A stretch of 64,000 nucleotides of DNA, taken from Roseburia sp. CAG:10041_57. GTDB taxonomy: Bacteria > Bacillota > Clostridia > Lachnospirales > Lachnospiraceae. The stretch lies in assembly GCA_001916965.1 (NCBI GenBank), contig MNTL01000001.1, forward strand, positions 62,001-126,000, written 5' to 3'. The translations under genes and the position numbers were made by a program. Each line of letters begins with the position of its first letter. Position 1 is the stretch's first letter. Positions 51,882 through 60,523 of the stretch are shown here, one piece after another. A model generated the notes under the pieces. It worked only from the letters and a program-made list of their open reading frames with translations, was not told where the DNA came from and searched no databases.

Positions 51882-52745
51882 TTAGATTTTTGCACATACA
51901 AGATCATATAATGCTCTCATCAGTTCTTCACCTTTACGACATTCTGCAACAAGTGATACAACAGCATTTTTTTCAGGCAGAACCATCGTAATCTGAGAGT
52001 ATTTTCCATCAGCCCTAAAGGAATTATGTTCACCTCTCCAAAAAAGATAGCCATAGTCATCTGTATCAGAGGCACTTGTGCTTTCTTCTATCCATTTTTC
52101 AGACAAAATCTGTTTCCCATTCCAACTGCCCTTGTTAAGGTAGAATAATCCAAATTTATGAAGTTCTGAAAGCGTAAGAAATAACCCTCCTGCGCCAAAG
52201 TTATTTCCAAGGGGGTCTGTTTCCCATGTAGGACGCTTTATCCCAAGATGTGTAAAAAGTCTTGGGGTAAGATATGAAACCAAGTCACATCCTGAACGCC
52301 TTTGTACAAGAATTCCTGCAAGATATGGGCCAACGTTGTTATATACAAAATGTGTACCTGGTTTATATTTGAATGGAATGGCTAAAGACATTTTTACCCA
52401 ATCATCCTCTTTGTATAATGGGCGTTGTGCGCCCATAAGATTACCCTGTTCCTGTCCTAAACACATTGTTAGCAAATCTCGAACAGTTGCCATTTGTAGA
52501 TTATCATCAATTTCAATAGGCAGGTCTTCTGAAAAAGCGTCTACCAATTTTTCATCAAGAGATAACAGTCCTTCTTGAACAGCAAATCCAACGGCACAAG
52601 AAGTAAAACTCTTCGTTGCTGAATAAATATTTCTACGGCATTCTGCTTCGCTATACCATTCCGCTATAAGTTCACTATCCTTTGTGATTTTTATGCCAAG
52701 AACATTAAGTTTTTCCGCAACTTCCACAAAATCAGATATATCCAT
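51882..52745 (-). CDS. Serine hydrolase, class C beta-lactamase family, no signal peptide
   Basis: 287 residues. The SxxK motif is S42-A-T-K45 and the YxN motif is Y135-N-N137. The third KTG-like motif is not clear (the region reads RADGKYSQ). The protein starts directly with a soluble domain, so it should be cytosolic, unlike secreted beta-lactamases. Possible roles are esterase, peptidase or amide hydrolase; antibiotic hydrolysis is unlikely. Confidence 0.85.
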   Translation of the reverse strand: MDISDFVEVAEKLNVLGIKITKDSELIAEWYSEAECRRNIYSATKSFTSCAVGFAVQEGLLSLDEKLVDAFSEDLPIEIDDNLQMATVRDLLTMCLGQEQGNLMGAQRPLYKEDDWVKMSLAIPFKYKPGTHFVYNNVGPYLAGILVQRRSGCDLVSYLTPRLFTHLGIKRPTWETDPLGNNFGAGGLFLTLSELHKFGLFYLNKGSWNGKQILSEKWIEESTSASDTDDYGYLFWRGEHNSFRADGKYSQITMVLPEKNAVVSLVAECRKGEELMRALYDLVCAKI

Positions 52746-52916
52746 AATAATTACCCTGCCTTTCCGTAACCTGCAAGCTTTGAACCGTAGGTATAAAGCT
52801 GTGTGTGAAAAATTTTTTCACACTATTACATCCTGTTTTTATAGTATTCCCGGATAATGGTTCTTGTATTGATGTCAGCATCTTATCCAAGTGGGGAAAA
52901 TTAAACATTAGCAAAT

Positions 52917-52950
52917 GAGACACCTACATATAAAAATATGCAGATGTCTC
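52917..52950 (-). terminator. Hairpin downstream of the GGGtGRT gene
   Basis: 15 bp stem (52917-52931 with 52936-52950), 4 nt loop, with two G-U pairs on the minus-strand RNA. The following T run is short, so it may stabilise the message as much as terminate. Confidence 0.6.
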
Positions 52951-52975
52951 ACAATATTAAAAAATAATCATTTGA

Positions 52976-53992
52976 TTAGAACTTGCCAGCCTTTGCTGCT
53001 TCCTCAATGGAAACTGCAACTGCAACTGTAGCACCAACCATAGGGTTGTTACCCATACCGATTAAGCCCATCATTTCTACGTGAGCAGGTACGGAAGAAG
53101 AACCTGCGAACTGTGCGTCAGAGTGCATACGTCCTAATGTATCTGTCATACCATAGGAAGCAGGACCTGCTGCCATGTTATCAGGATGAAGTGTACGACC
53201 TGTACCACCGCCGGAAGCTACTGAGAAGTACTTCTTACCAGCTTCAAGTCTTTCCTTCTTGTATGTACCTGCTACTGGATGCTGGAATCTTGTAGGGTTA
53301 GTTGAGTTACCTGTGATAGATACGTCAACGTTCTCTTTCCACATGATTGCAACGCCTTCACATACATCGTTAGCGCCGTAGCAGTTAACCTTACCACGAG
53401 GTCCTTCAGGATCAGAGTAAGATTTTCTGAATACTTCCTTAACTGTGTTTGTGTAAGGATCGTATTCTGTCTCTACAAATGTAAAGCCATTGATACGAGC
53501 GATGATTTCTGCTGCATCCTTACCAAGACCGTTTAAGATAACACGAAGAGGCTTCTGACGAACCTTGTTAGCCTTCTCTGCGATACCGATAGCACCTTCT
53601 GCTGCTGCGAAGGATTCATGACCTGCTAAGAAGCAGAAACAATCTGTATCTTCTTCAAGAAGCATCTTACCTAAGTTACCATGTCCAAGACCTACCTTAC
53701 GGTTGTCTGCAACAGAACCAGGAATACAGAATGACTGAAGACCTTCACCAATAGCTGCTGCTGCTTCGGAAGCCTTTCTGCAGCCCTTCTTGATTGCGAT
53801 TGCAGCACCTACAGTGTAAGCCCAGCAAGCGTTCTCAAAGCAGATAGGCTGGATCTTCTTAACCTGCTCATATACGTCAAGACCTGCGTCTTTAGTAATC
53901 TTTTCAGCTTCTTCGATAGAAGCGATACCATAGCTGTTTAATACGGAATTGATCTTGTCAATTCTTCTTTCATAGGACTCGAATAATGCCAT
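52976..53992 (-). CDS. GGGtGRT protein
   Basis: 338 residues with the name-giving motif VASGGGTGRTLHPDN (about 256-270). Other conserved-looking blocks are GVxxLGHGNLGKML, AGHESFAAAEGAIGIAEKA and a Met/Gly-rich C-terminus (MMGLIGMGNNPMVG). About seven Cys are spread along it. The start ATG at 53992 has TAAGGAGG ahead. It lies 2 bp after the NifU-like gene, so they form one operon. Codons are strongly biased toward AAG, GCT and GCA, as in highly expressed genes. Function is unknown; the pair is conserved in anaerobes. A metal or Fe-S role is inferred from the partner. Confidence 0.9.
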   Translation of the reverse strand: MALFESYERRIDKINSVLNSYGIASIEEAEKITKDAGLDVYEQVKKIQPICFENACWAYTVGAAIAIKKGCRKASEAAAAIGEGLQSFCIPGSVADNRKVGLGHGNLGKMLLEEDTDCFCFLAGHESFAAAEGAIGIAEKANKVRQKPLRVILNGLGKDAAEIIARINGFTFVETEYDPYTNTVKEVFRKSYSDPEGPRGKVNCYGANDVCEGVAIMWKENVDVSITGNSTNPTRFQHPVAGTYKKERLEAGKKYFSVASGGGTGRTLHPDNMAAGPASYGMTDTLGRMHSDAQFAGSSSVPAHVEMMGLIGMGNNPMVGATVAVAVSIEEAAKAGKF

Positions 53993-53994
53993 AG

Positions 53995-54699
53995 TTATTT
54001 AACCTCCTTATCGTTTCTAGGATCGATGATCTTAACAGCATCAGCTACACGACCATACTGTCCGCTTGCCTTTTCCCATGCTGTGTTAGCGTCATCACCC
54101 TTCTTGATGAAGTCTGTCATCTTACCAAGGTTAACGAACTTGTAACCAATGATCTTGTCATCAGCATCAAGGGCGATACCTGTAACATAACCTTCTGCCA
54201 TTTCCAGATAACGAGGTCCCTTCTTCAGAGTACCATACATTGTACCAACCTGGCTTCTTAAACCTTTACCAAGGTCTTCAAGACCAGCGCCTACAGGAAG
54301 TCCTTCTTCAGAGAAAGCAGACTGAGAACGTCCGTAAACGATCTGTAAGAATAACTCTCTCATAGCTGTATTAATAGCATCACATACAAGGTCTGTATTT
54401 AATGCTTCCAGAACAGTTCTGCCTGGAAGTAATTCTGCTGCCATAGCTGCAGAATGTGTCATACCGGAGCAGCCGATTGTCTCAACTAATGCTTCCTGGA
54501 TGATACCTTCCTTAATGTTAAGAGAAAGCTTACATGCACCCTGCTGAGGAGCACACCAGCCCACACCGTGTGTAAAACCGGAAATATCCTTTACTTCTTT
54601 AGCCTTAACCCATTTTGCTTCTTCTGGGATAGGTGCGCATCCATGATTACCATCACGTGCGACTACACACATCTCTTCAACTTCTTTTGAATAAATCAT
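53995..54699 (-). CDS. NifU/IscU-like Fe-S scaffold protein, partner of GGGtGRT
   Basis: 234 residues from the ATG at 54699 (AAAGGAG upstream). NifU-N/IscU-like sequence is seen in ETIGCSGMTHSAAMAAELL and then VLEALNTDLVCDAI; extra Cys are at the start (MCVVARDGNHGC) and in GWCAPQQGAC. IscU uses three Cys to hold a cluster. The protein is longer than IscU (about 130) and has a C-terminal domain (DKIIGYKFVNLG...). Codon bias suggests high expression. No iscS or suf gene is nearby, so it is not a standard Isc operon. Confidence 0.88.
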   Translation of the reverse strand: MIYSKEVEEMCVVARDGNHGCAPIPEEAKWVKAKEVKDISGFTHGVGWCAPQQGACKLSLNIKEGIIQEALVETIGCSGMTHSAAMAAELLPGRTVLEALNTDLVCDAINTAMRELFLQIVYGRSQSAFSEEGLPVGAGLEDLGKGLRSQVGTMYGTLKKGPRYLEMAEGYVTGIALDADDKIIGYKFVNLGKMTDFIKKGDDANTAWEKASGQYGRVADAVKIIDPRNDKEVK

Positions 54700-54811
54700 G
54701 TGAAATCTCCTTTCGATTGCATATCTTATACTTTTTATAGCAGGTCTATGGAATAACTTCATAAACCGAAACCCATTTGAATACGGACGGCGCTTCACTT
54801 CCGTCCATTCT

Positions 54812-54820
54812 TGTGGATAA
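54812..54820 (-). promoter_or_regulatory. DnaA-box match upstream of the NifU-like operon
   Basis: TTATCCACA on the minus strand is a perfect consensus DnaA box, about 110 bp before the NifU-like start. A GGACGG/CCGTCC hairpin (54785-54806) lies between. A single 9-mer can occur by chance. Confidence 0.35.
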
Positions 54821-54906
54821 GCTATCTACACACAAAGTTATTTTCGCATAAAATGAGAAAAATATCAATCTAAAAATCTATTTTTCGTCAAATTTTTATC
54901 AATAAT

Positions 54907-55578
54907 CTACTCCCGATTTTTGGAAACAATTTCGCCCTGCTTCTTATAGATGCTGTTGGGCTCGATGAAGCCGCGCACCATGGAGGTAGGATATACATTA
55001 GAGCAACGACTGATGACTGTACCGGGGTTGAGTACGCTGTTACAGCCGACTTCCACGTTATCGCCAAGCATTGCGCCCATCTTCTTTAAGCCTGTTTCGA
55101 TATTTCCGTAGGGTGACTTCACAACGACCAGAGTCTTGTCACTCTTTACATTGGAGGTGATAGATCCTGCACCCATATGGGACTTATAGCCAAGAATACT
55201 GTCACCTACATAGTTATAATGAGGCACCTGTACTTTATTGAACAGAATGACGTTTTTAAGTTCTGTGGAGTTACCAACTACTGCTCCTTTGCCAACGATG
55301 GCGTTACCACGGATGAATGCACAGTGTCTTACCTCTGCTTCCTCGTCAATAATACATGGTCCGTTAATATAAGCGGTTGGGAAAACGGTAGCAGATTTTG
55401 CAATCCATACATTCTCTCCACGCTTCTCGTATTTGTCTTCTGGCAGACGGTTGCCCAGTTCGATGATAAAGGCACTGATCTTAGGAAGAAGCTCCCAGGG
55501 ATAGGTAGCACCTTCAAATAAAGGAGCTGCGATAGTCTGTGTCAGATCATATAAATTCTGAATTTGTAATTGTTCCAT
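54907..55578 (-). CDS. Left-handed beta-helix acyltransferase-like protein (GlmU C-domain-like)
   Basis: 223 residues. After a ~60 residue helical start, hexapeptide-type turns run to near the C-terminus (ATVFPTAYINGPCIIDEE, IRGNAIVGKGAVVGNS, KMGAMLGDNVEVGCNS). It resembles the acetyltransferase half of GlmU but has no nucleotidyltransferase half. Such proteins are often named UDP-N-acetylglucosamine pyrophosphorylase by homology. Substrate unknown. It is 54 bp downstream of the topoisomerase on the same strand. Confidence 0.82.
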   Translation of the reverse strand: MEQLQIQNLYDLTQTIAAPLFEGATYPWELLPKISAFIIELGNRLPEDKYEKRGENVWIAKSATVFPTAYINGPCIIDEEAEVRHCAFIRGNAIVGKGAVVGNSTELKNVILFNKVQVPHYNYVGDSILGYKSHMGAGSITSNVKSDKTLVVVKSPYGNIETGLKKMGAMLGDNVEVGCNSVLNPGTVISRCSNVYPTSMVRGFIEPNSIYKKQGEIVSKNRE

Positions 55579-55631
55579 AGTAGTTATATCCTTTCCTGTT
55601 ATAGATCTTATTCATATCATTAATGTAACAC

Positions 55632-58600
55632 TTAATTCCACGGAAGTCCATCCTCTTGGAAATCTGCAAACAGAGATTGTTCATCTGCAAAGGACATATT
55701 CTCTTCGGCAGAGTCCTCAGGAGGAAATTCCACGGGAAAATCCTCTCCTGGTAATTCTGTAGATGAACTTTCAGATGATTGAGGTATGGCTGCGTCTTCC
55801 CAGGGCATAGGGGAAGCAGCTTCTTTTTCGACATTTGCAGGTCTGGCATCAAAATCAAACTGTATTCGTTCGTCTTCATATTTCAGAACAGCATCGAAGG
55901 AATTTCCAGCTTTGGAGACAAAACCTGTTACTTTATCACGGGTTCTTCCTTCTGTAAATAGTTGATGCATGATCTCTTCTGATAAAGGAACCTGGGCTAC
56001 TGTATGACCGATTCGGAAGCCACACTCACATTCATAATACCACTGCCCTTTTTTCAGTCTGTGTTCTTTACATCTTGGACAGGTAAGAGAGGTTTCCACA
56101 GGCTGTGGTCTGTCTGGAAAATCAAATACAATCTGCCCTTCTGTATTCAATTTAAGTGGTGCATCGAACTTTTTACCTGTTTTGGAAGTAAATCCTGTAA
56201 TGACATCTGTCTTTTTGGTAGCCAGCAGCTGACGCACCTGGCTGTCATTTAGTTTGACACCTCCTATTTTACCAATCATGAATCGACAGCTGTGTTCTAC
56301 GTCGTCTTTATTATAATTGGCACAGCCATAACCGAAAGGCGTTTTTACAATATCGCCACCGCACAGAGGACACTTTGCATCTTTTAATTTGGGCTGTTCC
56401 AGATCATCGAAATCAAATTTTAAGCCGGTTACTTTGCCTTCCGGATCCTTGCTCAGAGCAATTCTGGCATCGAATTTCTTACCAGTCTTGGATTTGAAGC
56501 CTCGTATCGTGCCTGTTCTGCCATTGGTCAGAAGCTCCTTGATCTGAGCCTCCGGGATATCTCTTCCTGCCATTTTGCCAATGGAGAATTTGCAACTGTT
56601 CTCATCTTCTTTATTATAATTGGCGCAACCAAAGCCAAAAGGCGTCTGTACAATTTCGCCTCCGCACAAGGGACAGACAACATCCTTGATTTTCTTGGCT
56701 TCTACATTTTCAAAGTCAAATTTAACGGTATGTTTATTGTGTTCATCTGTATCAAGAACAAGGCAGGCGTCAAATTTCTTGCCATTTTTGCTTTTGAATC
56801 CACGTATTGTTGAAGTTCTACCATTAAGTAACAGTTCTGTGACCTGGGCAACAGACAGCTCCTTATCGGCTATTTTGCCAATGGCAAAGTGGCAGCTCTC
56901 AGGATTAGCCGCATCGAAATTCGTGCAGCCATATCCGAAAGCTTTTATCTCCATAGGAGAACCGCAATCAGGACATTTGACTCCTTCTAATACCTGCGGT
57001 TGATTTTCGGAAAAGTCAAAGGAAATGTTGACTTTTCCATCCTCATCCTTTTGCAAGACTAATGCAGCCTGGAACTTCTTCTTATTCTTGGCAGTAAATC
57101 CTGAGAGGACTTGTGTTCTTCCCTTTGAGAGAAGATCAATCACCTCTTCGTCAGTCAAATCTTTACCTGCGATGCTTCCAATGACGAAACGGCATCCACT
57201 GCCATCCTTCTGATAGCGGTCACAGCCGTATCCAAAAGGCGTTGTTACGATATCGCCGCCACAGACAGGGCATTTTGCATTGAGCTTTCTGCGGGCACCT
57301 AAGCCTCTGGCACCTTTTCCAGTGAACTGGCTGATCTGTGCTGCTAACTGCTGTGTTAAATCTTTATCACGTATCTGAATAGTTTCACGACGGATAAAGT
57401 CCTCCAGCTTGGTACGGTAATCCTGCATATCTACAGTGCCATTGGTGATACCATCCAGACCTTTCTCCCAGGATGCGGTCATCTTGGGGTTTAACAGAGC
57501 TGGAACCGTCATGGCAACGACTTCATATACCATCTCGCCGAAGCGTTCAGGGGTAATGACCTGGGTCTTACTATTCAGGTTCAGATAACCGATACGTATC
57601 AGCTTTTTGATAATCTCAGCACGAGTTGCACTGGTTCCGATGCCAGAGCCTTTGATCTGGGCACGTAGTTCCTCATCCTCTATTAATTGTCCGGCGTTTT
57701 CCATGGCAAGTATCATGGAACCGGAGGTATATCGCTTAGGAGGCTTCGTTGCCCCTTCCTTGATCTGAAAAGCATTTACTTGAAGATGATCGCCTGTTTT
57801 CAGAGTATCTGCCAAAGCCAGCAATTTCCTGGGATCTACTTTGGATGCCTGCTCCTCAGCTTTATCAGTATCATTGTTCTCATCTTCTGCATTTTCCAGA
57901 GTTTTGCCCATGACTTCAAGGAAACCAAGGCTTTTTAATACCTTTGCCGATGTGAATAGAGATTCTTTATCTATCTGGATGACTAATTTCAATGTCTGAT
58001 ATTCGGCAGCAGGATAAAATATACTTAAGAAGCGGCGAACTATCAGCTCATATACCTTTTGTTGTAGTGGAGACAATGTGCCAAGCTCCGTTAATTGACC
58101 TGTAGGAATAATGGCATAGTGATCTGTAACTTTGCTGTCATCAGTATATTGTGTGTTTGCAAGGTGGGTATATGACTTATTCTGTAAAATTGTCTGTGTA
58201 AATTTCTGTGTTGGTGTATAATCACGCAATTTATACAGGTTCTTGCTGATTTCTCTGGCAACGGCTGTTGTCAGTACACGGGCATCTGTTCTGGGATAGG
58301 TTGTCAGTTTCTTCTCATACAGATCCTGGGCTACCTGTAAAGTTTCATCAGGGCTGATCTTGAAGCGTTTGGAACATTCTGCCTGTAATTCTGCCAGGTT
58401 GAACAATAAGGGAGCCTTTTTACGGGCTGTGCCCTTCTCTAAAGTCTGTATAATGGCATCTTTTCCGGCAAAGCTGTCAATCAGAGCTTGTGCATCCACG
58501 CGTTCTTTGAATCCATTTTCTTTATACAACTTTGGTGATTCATAATAGGTGGAGCCTTCGATTGCTTTCCATTCTGCTTCTATGTGGGCATCGGTAAAAT

Positions 58601-59300
58601 CTCCTGTAACGCGGTAAAAAGGAGTCTCCTTAAAGTTACGTATCTCCCTTTCCCGATTAACGACCATACCCAGTACGCAGGTCATAACACGCCCCACGGC
58701 AATGGCAGTATATCCATTTGTGGCAGCAGCATCATTCAATAATTTGCCATATTTTACAGACATGACACGGGAAAAATTAATTCCCATGGCATAGTCTTCG
58801 ATAGAACGCATAATACCAGACGAACCGAGGTTCGCATATGCGGACATGGGTTTTGCTTCCTGAACACCTCTTCTGATCTCTTCCTCCGTCTGGGAATCAA
58901 TCCAGACGCGAAGTTCTGTCATGCCCTCTCTTACACCACCGTAATTACGGATATTCTCTTCAATTGTCTGTCCTTCTTTTCCAGAGTCGCCTGCCCAGTA
59001 GACGGTATCAATATCCTGTCTGTGCAGAAGCTTGTGAACGATATCATATTGTTGCTGTACGTTCTTAATGACTCCATATTTATAGGTCTGCGGAAGAAAA
59101 GGCAGATCTGCCAGCACCCATCGTTTGTAGCGAATATCGTATTCCTCCGGGTAGACCATTTCTACCAGATGGCCTACACACCATGTAATGACATAATCCT
59201 GATTCTCTATATAACCGTTATTTCTGCCTGATACCTGAAAAACCTTAGCATAATCCTGTGCAACAGAAGGTTTCTCTGTTATGATTAACTTCTTACCCAC
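55632..59300 (-). CDS. topB: DNA topoisomerase III variant with five C-terminal zinc-ribbon repeats
   Basis: 1222 residues from a GTG at 59300, far longer than usual TopB (about 650-730). The TOPRIM start LIITEKPSVA keeps Glu9. The second TOPRIM motif reads AGDSGKEGQ (103-111) where type IA enzymes have a DxDxEGE pattern, so the second Asp is Gly. The catalytic Tyr is Y335 in TTYPRTDAR. Residues 677-1150 are five repeats, each with a Cys4 ribbon then a GRTxxxxGFxSKxGKKFDA module; the last ~70 residues are acidic. It should nick and pass single DNA strands. Metal use may differ from the norm. Confidence 0.9.
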   Translation of the reverse strand: MGKKLIITEKPSVAQDYAKVFQVSGRNNGYIENQDYVITWCVGHLVEMVYPEEYDIRYKRWVLADLPFLPQTYKYGVIKNVQQQYDIVHKLLHRQDIDTVYWAGDSGKEGQTIEENIRNYGGVREGMTELRVWIDSQTEEEIRRGVQEAKPMSAYANLGSSGIMRSIEDYAMGINFSRVMSVKYGKLLNDAAATNGYTAIAVGRVMTCVLGMVVNREREIRNFKETPFYRVTGDFTDAHIEAEWKAIEGSTYYESPKLYKENGFKERVDAQALIDSFAGKDAIIQTLEKGTARKKAPLLFNLAELQAECSKRFKISPDETLQVAQDLYEKKLTTYPRTDARVLTTAVAREISKNLYKLRDYTPTQKFTQTILQNKSYTHLANTQYTDDSKVTDHYAIIPTGQLTELGTLSPLQQKVYELIVRRFLSIFYPAAEYQTLKLVIQIDKESLFTSAKVLKSLGFLEVMGKTLENAEDENNDTDKAEEQASKVDPRKLLALADTLKTGDHLQVNAFQIKEGATKPPKRYTSGSMILAMENAGQLIEDEELRAQIKGSGIGTSATRAEIIKKLIRIGYLNLNSKTQVITPERFGEMVYEVVAMTVPALLNPKMTASWEKGLDGITNGTVDMQDYRTKLEDFIRRETIQIRDKDLTQQLAAQISQFTGKGARGLGARRKLNAKCPVCGGDIVTTPFGYGCDRYQKDGSGCRFVIGSIAGKDLTDEEVIDLLSKGRTQVLSGFTAKNKKKFQAALVLQKDEDGKVNISFDFSENQPQVLEGVKCPDCGSPMEIKAFGYGCTNFDAANPESCHFAIGKIADKELSVAQVTELLLNGRTSTIRGFKSKNGKKFDACLVLDTDEHNKHTVKFDFENVEAKKIKDVVCPLCGGEIVQTPFGFGCANYNKEDENSCKFSIGKMAGRDIPEAQIKELLTNGRTGTIRGFKSKTGKKFDARIALSKDPEGKVTGLKFDFDDLEQPKLKDAKCPLCGGDIVKTPFGYGCANYNKDDVEHSCRFMIGKIGGVKLNDSQVRQLLATKKTDVITGFTSKTGKKFDAPLKLNTEGQIVFDFPDRPQPVETSLTCPRCKEHRLKKGQWYYECECGFRIGHTVAQVPLSEEIMHQLFTEGRTRDKVTGFVSKAGNSFDAVLKYEDERIQFDFDARPANVEKEAASPMPWEDAAIPQSSESSSTELPGEDFPVEFPPEDSAEENMSFADEQSLFADFQEDGLPWN
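55851..57272 (-). repeat. Five tandem zinc-ribbon repeat units within topB
   Basis: Units begin near residues 677, 776, 876, 977 and 1074, a pitch of about 97-101 residues (~300 bp). Typical openings are CPVCGGDIV, CPDCGSPME, CPLCGGEIV, CPLCGGDIV and CPRCKEHRL. Confidence 0.88.
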
Positions 59301-59323
59301 TTACAACTTATCCTCTCGCCTAA

Positions 59324-59354
59324 AAAAGCAGGCATGCATGACACACCTGCTTTT
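59324..59354 (-). terminator. Terminator between asd and topB
   Basis: AAAAGCAGG and CCTGCTTTT pair around a 13 nt loop, and on the minus strand a T6 run follows. Confidence 0.85.
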
Positions 59355-59398
59355 CTGATTCTAATTGGAAACTGTGCTTGTTTCTTATTATGTATTTC

Positions 59399-60484
59399 TT
59401 ATTTCTTTGTGATATATCCCTGTGCTTTTAAAAGCTCGGCACACAGGACAGCACCGCCTGCGGCACCTCTGACTGTATTATGGGAAAGTCCTACGAATTT
59501 CCAGTCATATACAGTATCTTCTCTTAAACGTCCTACAGAGATACCCATGCCGTTTTCAAAGTTGACATCAAGGGCTACCTGAGGTCTGTTGTCTTCTTCC
59601 AGATACTGAATGAACTGCTTGGGAGCACTTGGAAGCTCTAATTCCTGAGGAAGTCCCTTGAAGCTTACTAACTTCTCGATTAACTGTTCCTTAGTAGGTT
59701 TCTTCTTGAATTTAACAAATACAGCAGCTGTATGGCCATTCAGAACCGGTACACGGATACACTGGCAGGTGATAACAGGTGAAGCTGCTGGAACGATAAC
59801 GCCATCTTCAATCTTACCCCAGATTCTAAGAGGCTCTTTCTCGCTCTTCTCTTCTTCGCCACCGATATAAGGAATGATATTACCAACCATTTCAGGCCAG
59901 TCCTTGAAAGTCTTGCCGGCACCGGAGATTGCCTGATATGTAGTTGCAACTACTTCGTATGGCTCAAATTCCTTCCAGGCTGTTAATACCGGAGCATAGC
60001 TCTGGATAGAACAGTTGGGCTTAACAGCTACGAAGCCTCTGGTAGTACCGAGACGTTTCTTCTGGAAATCAATGACTTTCATATGTTCAGGGTTGATTTC
60101 AGGAACTACCATAGGTACATCAGGTGTCCAACGATGAGCGGAGTTGTTGCTGACTACAGGAGTCTCTGTTTTTGCATAATCTTCTTCGATCTTCTTGATC
60201 TCTTCCTTTGTCATATCTACTGCGGAAAAGACGAAATCTACTTCGGAAGCAACCTTTTCTACTTCATTTACATTCATAACAACAATGTTCTTAACTGCTT
60301 CTGGCATTGGAGTATCCATTTTCCATCTGTCACCTACTGCTTCTGCATAGGTCTTGCCGGCAGAACGTGGGCTTGCTGCAATTGTTGTTACCTCGAACCA
60401 GGGATGATTCTCTAATAAAGAGATAAATCTCTGACCAACCATACCGGTACCACCAAGGATACCTACCTTCAATTTTTCACTCAT
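59399..60484 (-). CDS. asd: Aspartate-semialdehyde dehydrogenase
   Basis: 361 residues. The Rossmann motif GILGGTGMVGQRF, the catalytic Cys in VKPNCSIQ (about 158), and the SGAGKTFKDW and VPVLNGHTAAVFV stretches show the archaeal/fungal-type Asd family. It reduces aspartyl-phosphate for lysine, threonine and methionine synthesis. GAGGAG precedes the ATG. It is 39 bp downstream of argH on the same strand with no terminator between, so co-transcription is likely. Highly biased codons suggest strong expression. Confidence 0.95.
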   Translation of the reverse strand: MSEKLKVGILGGTGMVGQRFISLLENHPWFEVTTIAASPRSAGKTYAEAVGDRWKMDTPMPEAVKNIVVMNVNEVEKVASEVDFVFSAVDMTKEEIKKIEEDYAKTETPVVSNNSAHRWTPDVPMVVPEINPEHMKVIDFQKKRLGTTRGFVAVKPNCSIQSYAPVLTAWKEFEPYEVVATTYQAISGAGKTFKDWPEMVGNIIPYIGGEEEKSEKEPLRIWGKIEDGVIVPAASPVITCQCIRVPVLNGHTAAVFVKFKKKPTKEQLIEKLVSFKGLPQELELPSAPKQFIQYLEEDNRPQVALDVNFENGMGISVGRLREDTVYDWKFVGLSHNTVRGAAGGAVLCAELLKAQGYITKK

Positions 60485-60523
60485 ACATTTCTCCTCATTT
60501 CGTTTTTATAGTATAAATATGGA

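Noticed and set aside
52732..52923. A 63-codon minus-strand frame upstream of the serine hydrolase
   Set aside because: It spans the likely promoter region, includes a local hairpin, lacks a ribosome site and resembles no protein.
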